A DNA stretch of 7,851 nucleotides, from NCBI GenBank assembly GCA_001563965.1, contig LKMS01000071.1:1-7851 (forward strand), in the 5' to 3' direction. The stretch is from Haloferacaceae archaeon PL-Br10_E2g29 (GTDB taxonomy: Archaea; Halobacteriota; Halobacteria; Halobacteriales; Haloferacaceae). The position numbers and the translations under genes are program-made. This document shows, one piece after another, positions 1 to 5,843 of this stretch. The notes beneath the pieces were generated by a model, which saw only the letters and a program-made list of their open reading frames with translations, was not told where the DNA came from and did no database searches. Numbering within the stretch: the stretch's first letter is position 1; every line of letters starts with the position of its first letter.

Positions 1-132
1 CCCGGCCTGCTCGACGAATAGCGGCTGCTGCAGTTTCTCGAACGTCGAAAAATTCCAACCCGCGCCGATCGACGAACGGTCGTACTCACCGGACCGGACG
101 AGGACGTCGTCACCGCAAGGGAGACGAGTTAT
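1..132 (-). CDS. Possible partial protein running off the left edge; start unresolved
   Basis: On the minus strand a frame is open from about position 162 down to base 1. From about 126 it gives plausible protein sequence, including the run VLVRSGEYDRSS and ending FVEQAG at the edge. Codon-position GC, counted by hand over 31 codons, is about 61, 45 and 77 percent at positions 1, 2 and 3, the pattern of a real haloarchaeal gene in this frame and not in the overlapping frames. The difficulty is the start: there is no ATG, GTG or TTG anywhere in the open stretch. The only suggestive site is ATA at 132-130, overlapping the TAA stop of the gene upstream as ATAA, which resembles the usual ATGA coupling with a changed base. 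It could be a gene with an unusual start, a broken remnant or a chance frame. I do not recognise the product. Confidence 0.33.
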   Translation of the reverse strand, partial: MTRLPCGDDVLVRSGEYDRSSIGAGWNFSTFEKLQQPLFVEQAG

Positions 133-392
133 TCGTGGGTGAACAGATACACCCTGTCGTCGTCACCGACTGAGACACAGATGTCCATGACCTCCGAGAG
201 CGAGAGGCTCGTTTCGGCCTGTTTGCAGACGATGAGATAATCGAACGGATCGCCACACACCGGACAGGCGATTGAAGTCGTGTTCTGGTAGGTCGCAATC
301 TGGTCGTTGTCGCGCCGCGGCGTTAGATAGTTGACCAACTCGCTGAGCGACTCCTCGTACTCCTCGTTGGCCTGGCTGTCGGCGGTACCCAT
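129..392 (-). CDS. Small cysteine-containing haloarchaeal protein ('flagella cluster protein' type, DUF7385-like)
   Basis: An 87-residue protein with an acidic N-terminal helix-like part (SQANEEYEESLSELVNYL) followed by a compact core. The core has CPVC near residues 43-46 and a further Cys about ten residues later in YLIVCK, and the protein ends RVYLFTHE. The CxxC...C layout and the terminal 'RVYLFTH' recall short haloarchaeal proteins annotated as flagella cluster proteins. That assignment is from memory of the family, and no archaellum gene is visible here, so the name should not be read as a function. Metal binding by the cysteines is plausible but unproven. The ATG at 392 is preferred because a TATA box sits 26 bases upstream (413-421). 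The in-frame TTG at 560 would add 56 residues of unlikely sequence and place that TATA box inside the gene. Confidence 0.7.
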   Translation of the reverse strand: MGTADSQANEEYEESLSELVNYLTPRRDNDQIATYQNTTSIACPVCGDPFDYLIVCKQAETSLSLSEVMDICVSVGDDDRVYLFTHE

Positions 393-412
393 ACGAAAAC
401 TAGCCGGAGCCG

Positions 413-421
413 AGAAAATAA
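413..421 (-). promoter_or_regulatory. TATA box of the small cysteine protein gene
   Basis: On the minus strand this reads TTTATTTTC, the AT-rich core expected of a haloarchaeal TATA box. Its centre lies about 26 bases before the ATG at 392, so transcription should begin at or next to the start codon and give a leaderless mRNA. Confidence 0.6.
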
Positions 422-568
422 AGACATCGGCCATTTGTCGCAGTCTGCTGAGCAGTTTGACAGACCGCGTAGCCGGCACAAAAGCGGGTGAAACGAAGAA
501 GTCGTCGACAGCGACGCAGCCGCAACCGCCGCCGGCGAAGACACCGCAGGATACCGGCAAGTCACCGG

Positions 569-577
569 CTATTTATG
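569..577 (+). promoter_or_regulatory. TATA-like element, candidate promoter for rnj
   Basis: CTATTTATG stands out in an otherwise GC-rich stretch and matches the TTTAT core of haloarchaeal promoters. Transcription would begin near 600, leaving a leader of about 138 bases before rnj at 738. No TATA box is visible at the leaderless position near 711, which makes this the best candidate. Confidence 0.4.
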
Positions 578-737
578 CCTCGGGGCTGTTTGCTCAGACA
601 ACCAACGCGCTGTTCGCCTGCAATACGACGCACGCGGTTCGGATCGGGTCTCGGCTTCGGCGGTGCACTGCAACCTCTCCTGTGACTGACGATTCGTCGC
701 CTGCTGCGCACGCGGATGGCTACCGTTCGGACTACCT

Positions 738-2087
738 ATGGAAATTGAAATTGCGACTGTTGGCGGCTATGAGGAAGTTGGGCGGCAGATGACAGCGGTT
801 CGTATGGATGACGACATCGTCGTCTTCGATATGGGGCTCAACCTCTCGCAGGTACTGATTCACGACAACGTCCAGACCGAGCGCATGCACAGTCTGGATC
901 TGATCGATATGGGCGCGATTCCCGACGACCGCGTCATGAGCGAACTCGACGGCGACGTCAAGGCCATCGTTCCGACTCACGGCCATCTCGACCACATCGG
1001 CGCGATTCCGAAACTCGCCCACCGGTACGATGCCCCCATCGTCGCCACGCCGTTTACGATCGAACTCGTTCGCGACCAGATTCGCGACGAGGGCAAGTTC
1101 GAAGTCGGCAACGACCTGCAGGTGATGAACGCTGGCGAGACCATGTCGATCGGCGACAGCGGGAACGTCGAGATGGAGTTTGTCAACGTCACGCACTCGA
1201 CAATCGACGCGATCAACCCGGTGCTGCACACCCCCGAGGGCGCAATCGTCTACGGCCTCGACAAACGTATCGACCACACGCCCGTTCTCGGCGACCCCTT
1301 CGATATGAACCGATTCAAAGAAATTGGCCGCGAGGGCGACGGCGTCCTCTGTTACATCGAGGACTGCACCAACGCCAACCGGAAGGGTCGAACGCCGTCG
1401 GAATCGGTTGCCCGCGCGAACCTCCGCGATACGATGCGGAGTCTCGAAGACTACAACGGCGGAATGGTTGCAACGACGTTCGCCAGCCACATTGCCCGCG
1501 TGTCGAGCCTGCTTGAGTTCGCCAAAGAGATCGGCCGCAAGCCCATCCTGCTCGGCCGCTCGATGGAGAAATACACCGGGACGGCGACCCGGCTCGACGT
1601 TGATCTCCCCGACGGCATCGAAATGTACGGCCACCGACGGGCCATCGACCAGAGTCTCAACCGCATCATGAAAGACGGCAAGGAGAACTTCCTGCCCGTC
1701 GTGACGGGCCACCAGGGCGAACCGCGGGCACTCTTGACGCGGATGGGCCGCGGCGAGACCAACTATGACTTCGACAACGGCGACAAGGTGATTTTCTCGG
1801 CCGGAATTATTCCGGAGCCAACCAACGAGGGCAACCGGTACCAGTCCGAGCGCCTCCTCAAAATGCAGGGCGCACGCATCTACGACGACATCCACGTGTC
1901 GGGCCACCTGAGCCAAGAGGGCCACTACCAGATGCTGGATGCGCTCCAACCTCAGCAGCTCATTCCGGCCCACCAGGATCTCAAAGGGCTCTCAGGCTAC
2001 GTCGGCACCGCAAACGCCTTCGGCTACGAGATGGGTCGTGATCTGCACACGACGCGTAACGGCAACATCATCCAACTGACCGAATAG
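738..2087 (+). CDS. rnj: Archaeal RNase J, beta-CASP metallo-beta-lactamase 5'-3' exoribonuclease
   Basis: A 449-residue protein that matches haloarchaeal RNase J closely along its length. The family degrades and trims RNA from the 5' end in the cytoplasm with two metal ions. Metal motifs seen: HGHLDH at residues 81-86, the VTHST histidine (H153) and the GLDKRID segment near 173-179. Beta-CASP motifs seen: the acidic residue in IEDCTNA (D209), the His of FASHIARV (H251), and HVSGH (386-390). A closing LIPAHQD follows near 408-414. The length fits the short euryarchaeal type, which lacks the extra C-terminal domain of bacterial RNase J. All expected catalytic residues are present. The start MEIEIATVGGYEEVGRQMTA is the usual N-terminus of the family. 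mobB follows after 68 bases on the same strand and may be co-transcribed. From memory, rnj often sits beside isoprenoid genes (ipk, idsA) in haloarchaea; none is seen here. Confidence 0.96.
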   Translation: MEIEIATVGGYEEVGRQMTAVRMDDDIVVFDMGLNLSQVLIHDNVQTERMHSLDLIDMGAIPDDRVMSELDGDVKAIVPTHGHLDHIGAIPKLAHRYDAPIVATPFTIELVRDQIRDEGKFEVGNDLQVMNAGETMSIGDSGNVEMEFVNVTHSTIDAINPVLHTPEGAIVYGLDKRIDHTPVLGDPFDMNRFKEIGREGDGVLCYIEDCTNANRKGRTPSESVARANLRDTMRSLEDYNGGMVATTFASHIARVSSLLEFAKEIGRKPILLGRSMEKYTGTATRLDVDLPDGIEMYGHRRAIDQSLNRIMKDGKENFLPVVTGHQGEPRALLTRMGRGETNYDFDNGDKVIFSAGIIPEPTNEGNRYQSERLLKMQGARIYDDIHVSGHLSQEGHYQMLDALQPQQLIPAHQDLKGLSGYVGTANAFGYEMGRDLHTTRNGNIIQLTE

Positions 2088-2100
2088 CGACGCAGGCGGT

Positions 2101-2118
2101 CGCGAGCGATTTTTCGCG
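2101..2118 (+). terminator. Weak hairpin with U-rich loop after rnj
   Basis: CGCGA (2101-2105) pairs with TCGCG (2114-2118) around a loop with a run of five T (2110-2114), 13 bases after the rnj stop. T-runs are the main signal of archaeal intrinsic termination, so this may end or attenuate rnj transcripts. The stem is short and the T-run lies inside the hairpin, so the call is tentative. Confidence 0.25.
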
Positions 2119-2155
2119 TCGATAGGCGTTTGGGTCTCCACGCCAAAAAGCAGAT

Positions 2156-2617
2156 ATGCAGGCGTTCTGTGTCGTCGGTCCCAGCGACAGCGGGAAGACG
2201 ACGCTCATCGAGTCGTTGGTCGCCGAACTCACCGACCACGGTCGAGTGGCAACGATCAAATCCATTCATCACGACATCGAAATCGACACTCCGGGAAAGG
2301 ACACCCATCGCCACCGCACGGCCGGGGCCGACACGGTCGTCGGACTCACAGCATCGTACTCGTTCGAAATTACTCCCGGCGGCAAGCGCGCCGCTGAGAG
2401 CGAGCGAGCGCTGCTGGCCGACACCGTCGAGCGGCTTCGGCAGGCGGGCTACGAGTACGTGCTCATCGAGGGGTTTCACAATTCGTCGTATCCGAAAATC
2501 GCGCTCGGCGACCGCGACGACATCGAACCACCGGTGATCGTGCGTGACTCGCTCGATTCGATCGACGTTGACGCCGTGGCGAGCGCGATCGTCACGGAGC
2601 GACTCGGTGAGTCGTGA
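2156..2617 (+). CDS. mobB: Molybdopterin-guanine dinucleotide biosynthesis protein B (MobB), P-loop GTPase family
   Basis: A 153-residue protein with the MobB signature. The Walker A loop GPSDSGKTT is at residues 8-16 right after the first strand (MQAFCVV). The conserved stretch around the second segment reads KSIHHDIEIDTPGKD (35-49) followed by HRTAGAD (53-59). The late motif LIEGFHNSSYPKI (103-115) matches the family's EGF...PK motif. MobB binds GTP and assists MobA in attaching GMP to molybdopterin, giving the MGD cofactor of DMSO reductase-family enzymes in the cytoplasm. It is slightly shorter than the E. coli protein (about 175 residues), as is common in archaea. The gene follows rnj by 68 bases. 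I see no clear TATA box or Shine-Dalgarno sequence before it, so read-through from rnj is possible. No mobA or molybdoenzyme gene is in the window. Confidence 0.92.
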   Translation: MQAFCVVGPSDSGKTTLIESLVAELTDHGRVATIKSIHHDIEIDTPGKDTHRHRTAGADTVVGLTASYSFEITPGGKRAAESERALLADTVERLRQAGYEYVLIEGFHNSSYPKIALGDRDDIEPPVIVRDSLDSIDVDAVASAIVTERLGES

Positions 2618-2684
2618 GCAACACGCCGGGGACACTGTGAGTCGGCAACGAGCGCGTCGAACCCGAAACAGCGCCCGCTCCGAA

Positions 2685-2724
2685 TTTATGTAACTTTTTG
2701 TTATTGTTAACACAAAGTATATTT
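2685..2724 (+). promoter_or_regulatory. AT-rich promoter region of the Tat lipoprotein gene
   Basis: This 40-base stretch is strikingly AT-rich against its surroundings. It holds two TATA candidates: TTTATG (2685-2690) and GTATATTT (2717-2724). Between them lie a T5 run (2695-2699), which could also terminate mobB transcripts, and a GTTAAC palindrome (2706-2711). The downstream TATA would give a leader of only about 8 bases. The upstream one would give about 40 bases and allow GTGAT at 2745-2749, complementary to the 16S rRNA tail, to act as a ribosome binding site 5 bases before the ATG. Confidence 0.5.
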
Positions 2725-2754
2725 CTTCACGACGCGTGCAGGATGTGATTATCC

Positions 2755-4218
2755 ATGACTTCACTTCGCGTAGCGACGAGTGGCGAAACGCTTGACTGCT
2801 CGCGCCGGCGGGTGCTGGCGGCCGGTGGGCTCGCGGCCCTCGGCAGTCTCGCGGGCTGTCTTACCGCCGTTGCCGGTCGCATCACCAACGTCGCGGCCGC
2901 CCCGGCAGTCGCGATGAGCGCCGGTTCGATGGGCTTCGCACACGTCGAAGACAGCCACACCGAGGAGTCAAGCCGGGCGCTCGAACAGGAAGAACACCGA
3001 ATCGATCCCGTTCCGGGTCGTGTTCGCACCGGCGGGCGACGGCTGTCGGGCGAACTCCAAATCGAAGGGTGGCAGACCAGCAGCACCGCAAAGGCCAACG
3101 ACTACAACTCGGTTCGGTCGAACAAACGTCGCAGCAGCCGGTGGGACCCCGACAGCGACCGCCGTCGCCGGCTCGACCGCTATCTCGATGACGGCGTCAT
3201 TGGCGGGCGTTTCGCCGTCTGTCTGCCCGACGCACAGGTTCCCGGCGGCGGGCCAGCCATCGGCGACGAACTCACGCCACGGCGGCTGTTCGACTACCTC
3301 TTTGGCCGCGCACAGTCGTGTAGTGCCGACGGCGAAACCCTCTGGTGTTGGGGCAGCAACCGGGCCGAACTCGGCGCAACGCTCCGTGAGGACGACGAGA
3401 AACGCCGCAGGGTTGCGGCGCTTTCGACCGACGAGGGCGTCTGTGTCACCGGCGTGCCGGGCGATGACGACGCGGGAAGCGAGATGCTCGCACTCAGCGC
3501 GCGCGGCCGCGCCTCACCGAAACTGGCGAGGGCACGGCCGATCAGCGACGCCGACCTCGACGGCTGGGGCGACGAAGTCGCCGTCGACGACGCCGTCGTC
3601 TCGCCGACGTTCGTCTGTCCAGCACTCGCCACGCCCGCCGACGGCGACGCCGAGTTGCCCGCACTGCTGTGGCTGACGCGGTGTCTTCACAACGACGAGT
3701 TCCTCTACACCGGCGGCTGGCTCCTCGACGACGGCGCGCTCTACGAGGAGTCCTGTACGGTACTGTCTGGCGAAGCGGTGATGGCCGTCGCCGGGTTCGC
3801 GACCGCCGACGCCGACACGGCGGGCGACCGGCGTCGCGAGATCATGGGCCGAAAACTTCGTCGCCGACGCGAGCGAACCGAACAGGGCTCGGTTATCTTC
3901 AGCGGCGAACTCGACCGCGATGGCTTCAGCCACCTTCCCACGGTCTTCGGGAGCGACGACGGCCGCCGGCAGGTCGGAACGTTTGCGCTCACTTCGGCCA
4001 TTGGATCCGGCGGTGGAAGCGGCGGCGGACGGGTTTCGGTCTCGGACTTCTCGGTTCGCGCCGAGCACAACGGCGACACCGCGCCGATCCACTGTGTTGT
4101 CACCGCGGTCGACTGCCCCGTGGCGCATCTCACCGAGGACGGACTCACTGCCGATCAGAAGCTCGCAGCGGTCGATATGTTCCTCACAATCGAGCGAATA
4201 GACGGCGAAGACCGCTAG
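2755..4218 (+). CDS. Tat-exported lipoprotein of unknown function
   Basis: A 487-residue protein I do not recognise. The N-terminus carries a twin-arginine motif (SRRRVL, residues 16-21), a hydrophobic Ala/Leu/Gly stretch and a lipobox LAGC with the lipid-modified Cys at 35. It should therefore be exported folded and anchored to the outside of the membrane. The mature part has nine further cysteines (156, 189, 198, 230, 288, 310, 334, 447, 454). It also has Arg clusters near 119-141 and 359-373, unusual for an acidic haloarchaeal surface protein, and a Gly/Ser linker at 417-425. LWCWGSN (196-202) and YTGGWLLDDG (318-327) are among the more structured segments. Codon use looks native. The ATG at 2755 is supported by the signal peptide and by GTGAT upstream. 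It lies after mobB with its own promoter and converges with tenA, so context gives no function. A cofactor or redox role would be speculation. Confidence 0.85.
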   Translation: MTSLRVATSGETLDCSRRRVLAAGGLAALGSLAGCLTAVAGRITNVAAAPAVAMSAGSMGFAHVEDSHTEESSRALEQEEHRIDPVPGRVRTGGRRLSGELQIEGWQTSSTAKANDYNSVRSNKRRSSRWDPDSDRRRRLDRYLDDGVIGGRFAVCLPDAQVPGGGPAIGDELTPRRLFDYLFGRAQSCSADGETLWCWGSNRAELGATLREDDEKRRRVAALSTDEGVCVTGVPGDDDAGSEMLALSARGRASPKLARARPISDADLDGWGDEVAVDDAVVSPTFVCPALATPADGDAELPALLWLTRCLHNDEFLYTGGWLLDDGALYEESCTVLSGEAVMAVAGFATADADTAGDRRREIMGRKLRRRRERTEQGSVIFSGELDRDGFSHLPTVFGSDDGRRQVGTFALTSAIGSGGGSGGGRVSVSDFSVRAEHNGDTAPIHCVVTAVDCPVAHLTEDGLTADQKLAAVDMFLTIERIDGEDR

Positions 4219-4314
4219 TCTGCATCCGGCGAGAGTCGACCCGTGCGTTGGGTGTCGTGTTCCGCAGCGGAGACAACGGAAGGGTGTGTCACGCTGTCGC
4301 CGATCCCCCGTCGC

Positions 4315-4974
4315 TCACAGCCCCCAGTCCTCCTCCGTGTACGCCATCTCCCAAAAGCGGTATTCGAGTTTCGCGCTCATGAGAAACGCCTCCTCCATCG
4401 CGTCGCGTTGTCCGGGGTATCGCTCCCAGCAGTCGTCGACAAGCTCGCAGCACCACGCGGTGTCCGCGCGGAACTCCTCGCCCGTGTAGAGGTCGATAAA
4501 CGGCGTATAGCGGTGGGTCTCGGTCGCCAACGCGGCCATGTGGTCGGCGACGTCGAGATACCCCTGCATACAGGGATACAACGCCGCAGCGATTTCGGCA
4601 ATCGTTCCCTCGTAGGCCGTTCTGAGAAGAAAGTTGGTGTAGGCGACGCAGGTTGGCGCTTTTTTTGTTGCCTCGAGTTCCTCGCGCGAAATCCCGTACT
4701 CCGCGGCAAACGAGCGGTGGAGATCCATTTCGGTGTCGAGGACGCTGTGAGCAACGCCAAGCAAGCCGGTCATCGTCTCCTCGTCGCGGGCCTTCGTGCC
4801 AGCCAGCGCGAACAGCCGGGCGTAGTCCTGCAGATACCGGTAGTCCTGACGAATCCAGTGTTCGAATGCGCCCGCAGCAAGCGTTCCCTCGGCGAGTTCG
4901 ACGACGAACGGATGGTGTTTTTGGGCGTCCCAGATATCGGTTCCCAACGCACGCAGCTGGTCGCTTCCGGACAT
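4315..4974 (-). CDS. tenA: TenA family aminopyrimidine aminohydrolase / thiaminase II
   Basis: A 219-residue all-helical enzyme of the TenA (thiaminase II) family. It hydrolyses aminopyrimidines such as 4-amino-5-aminomethyl-2-methylpyrimidine to the hydroxymethyl form, salvaging thiamin breakdown products, and acts in the cytoplasm. Numbered from this start, the residues line up with the Bacillus subtilis active site: D44 and Y47 in RQDYRYL, Y112 in CVAYTN, the catalytic C135 in LYPCMQGY, and the late Glu (E204) in KLEYRFWEMAY. This places it in the Cys-containing TenA_C group and suggests it is active. An upstream GTG at 4992 is in frame, but the ATG at 4974 is preferred because a TATA box lies about 27 bases before it and the residue numbering then fits the family. 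No TPP riboswitch is visible. It is convergent with the Tat lipoprotein gene, 96 bases apart. Confidence 0.93.
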   Translation of the reverse strand: MSGSDQLRALGTDIWDAQKHHPFVVELAEGTLAAGAFEHWIRQDYRYLQDYARLFALAGTKARDEETMTGLLGVAHSVLDTEMDLHRSFAAEYGISREELEATKKAPTCVAYTNFLLRTAYEGTIAEIAAALYPCMQGYLDVADHMAALATETHRYTPFIDLYTGEEFRADTAWCCELVDDCWERYPGQRDAMEEAFLMSAKLEYRFWEMAYTEEDWGL

Positions 4975-4997
4975 GCGCCGCGTTGGCGACACGGGAG

Positions 4998-5005
4998 AAT
5001 ATACC
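4998..5005 (-). promoter_or_regulatory. TATA box of tenA
   Basis: On the minus strand this reads GGTATATT. It is centred about 27 bases before the ATG at 4974, predicting a leaderless tenA mRNA and supporting that start over the GTG at 4992. Confidence 0.65.
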
Positions 5006-5050
5006 TTGCCACTATCAGTGGGAGGTAACAGAGTTCACAAGATACTCACA

Positions 5051-5066
5051 CAGCAGCCGACTGCTG
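5051..5066. repeat. Perfect inverted repeat, 6-base arms
   Basis: CAGCAG (5051-5056) and CTGCTG (5061-5066) form a perfect inverted repeat around the loop CCGA. It lies downstream of the DUF2062 gene on the minus strand and upstream of the tenA TATA box. It could be an RNA hairpin at the 3' end of the DUF2062 transcript or a protein-binding site for tenA. Confidence 0.5.
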
Positions 5067-5074
5067 GCGAACTC

Positions 5075-5095
5075 ACCGATCGATCAGCGATCGGT
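5075..5095. repeat. Perfect 8-base inverted repeat spanning the DUF2062 stop codon, possible 3' hairpin
   Basis: ACCGATCG (5075-5082) and CGATCGGT (5088-5095) are perfect complements around a 5-base loop. The TGA stop of the DUF2062 gene (5086-5084 on the minus strand) lies in the loop. No T-run follows on the minus strand, so it is not a classic terminator. It may stabilise the mRNA end or limit read-through into tenA. Confidence 0.5.
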
Positions 5096-5743
5096 CGATG
5101 TGGACTCAGTTCGTTGTGAGCGATCCGCCCCTGGTTCGATTCCACCGGCGTCAGCGGGCGCAACCTCGCTCCCGTTGGCACCGCCAGCAGCGGCCCCATC
5201 GTCACCGGCGGAGCCAGCGAGTTCGGCGGACGGTTCAAACTCCCCGGCGAGGCTGTCGAAGAAATCGTCGACGACGGTGGCTTCGCGCTCGCGGTAGGCG
5301 ACCACCATCCGGTAAACGACGATGTAGCCGACAACCGTCGCGATAACCGCGAGAATCAGGTTGCCAACGAGCAGGCGAATCAACACGTCCGACCCCGAAT
5401 TGAGTGAGACCGCGCCCGGATCGAGGCTTCCCTCGGGTGGGCCGAGCAACAACACACCGAGGGTCATGCTTGCGGCGTACACGCCCCATTTGACGACCGG
5501 ATTGAACACCACGACCGAGGCGAACAGCGCGACCTTGTTGATCCAACTCACCAGCGCGGCGAGCACGACAAAAACAAGCAGTCCAGCGCCAAGCGTCGGC
5601 AACATCGTAATGAACACGCCGATGGCGAAACTCCGGGCGATCTGTTTTGCGGAGTACTCCTCGGAAAACGAGTCGTGAAGGGCAGTGACAACGCGTGCGC
5701 CGTATGCATTGAGCCGGATTCGAATTCCGGCGAGAGCGCCCAT
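5084..5743 (-). CDS. DUF2062 family membrane protein
   Basis: A 219-residue integral membrane protein of the DUF2062 type. The N-terminal part has an amphipathic stretch (residues 1-35). The family-like core follows: SAKQIARSFAIGVFITMLPTLGAG, split here as SAKQIARSFAIGVF (31-44) and ITMLPTLGAG (45-54). Hydrophobic helices lie at roughly 37-65, 70-100 and 122-148, and FNPVVKWGVY (80-89) is a typical conserved segment. The tail from about 159 is acidic, then Ala/Gly/Ser-rich and probably disordered. The family has no established biochemical role; in bacteria it is often found near envelope or glycosyltransferase genes. The ATG at 5743 is chosen because a TATA box lies 26 bases upstream; longer in-frame starts back to 5851 would cover that box and the cbiZ start. 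It is divergent from cbiZ with a 100-base gap. Confidence 0.85.
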   Translation of the reverse strand: MGALAGIRIRLNAYGARVVTALHDSFSEEYSAKQIARSFAIGVFITMLPTLGAGLLVFVVLAALVSWINKVALFASVVVFNPVVKWGVYAASMTLGVLLLGPPEGSLDPGAVSLNSGSDVLIRLLVGNLILAVIATVVGYIVVYRMVVAYREREATVVDDFFDSLAGEFEPSAELAGSAGDDGAAAGGANGSEVAPADAGGIEPGADRSQRTESTSTDR

Positions 5744-5765
5744 AGCGGCGGAAACGGGACGGACC

Positions 5766-5774
5766 GATAAAATC
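5766..5774 (-). promoter_or_regulatory. TATA box of the DUF2062 gene
   Basis: On the minus strand this reads GATTTTATC, centred about 26-27 bases before the ATG at 5743, which implies a leaderless transcript. On the plus strand the same bases read GATAAAATC and could also serve cbiZ, with a leader of roughly 45 bases, because no other TATA box is seen before cbiZ. Confidence 0.6.
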
Positions 5775-5843
5775 TTGCTGGCCTGCCGAGAGGAGCCACC
5801 ACCGAGGGTTCCAACGCGCTCGGAGTCCACAGATCCACTGCCA

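Larger units (their letters stand above)
393..737. other. 345-base spacer between divergent genes, no convincing gene
   Basis: This stretch separates the minus-strand cysteine protein from rnj. It holds the TATA box for the minus-strand gene (413-421), a nested inverted repeat at 443-465 (GTCTG...CAGAC enclosing CTGCTGAGCAG), and a TATA-like element on the plus strand (569-577). The 160 bases after that element have no obvious TATA box of their own and no reading frame with haloarchaeal codon use. A 36-residue frame from the ATG at 575 is rich in Leu and Arg and uses poor codons. The simplest reading is a promoter region plus a long rnj leader. A small untranslated RNA is possible but I cannot show one. 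Confidence 0.6.

Noticed and set aside
393..560. 56-residue N-terminal extension of the small cysteine protein from a TTG at 560
   Set aside because: The added sequence is unlike the family, and the TATA box at 413-421 fits the ATG at 392.
636..647. GGTTCGGATC-like string resembling a tRNA T-loop
   Set aside because: No pairing T-stem, acceptor stem or anticodon arm could be built around it.
331..792. 153-residue plus-strand frame across the spacer
   Set aside because: It overlaps the minus-strand gene and the rnj start and has low-complexity Ser/Ala/Thr/Arg content with poor codon use.
732..1973. 413-residue open frame on the minus strand opposite rnj
   Set aside because: It is the mirror of a strongly conserved gene in GC-rich DNA; its Val/Asp/His/Arg-rich sequence matches no family and rnj has full catalytic motifs.
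3514..4128. 204-residue minus-strand frame opposite the Tat lipoprotein
   Set aside because: The plus-strand gene has a proper signal peptide, lipobox and promoter; the opposite frame has no start signals or recognisable motif.
4261..4271. TCCGCAGCGGA inverted repeat between the lipoprotein gene and tenA as a terminator
   Set aside because: With one base between its arms it cannot form a stable hairpin, and no T-run follows.
4243..5028. 261-residue plus-strand frame opposite tenA
   Set aside because: tenA on the other strand carries all active-site residues, a TATA box and the right length.
4974..5083. TPP riboswitch before tenA
   Set aside because: The TATA position predicts a leaderless mRNA and no THI-box-like sequence is present.
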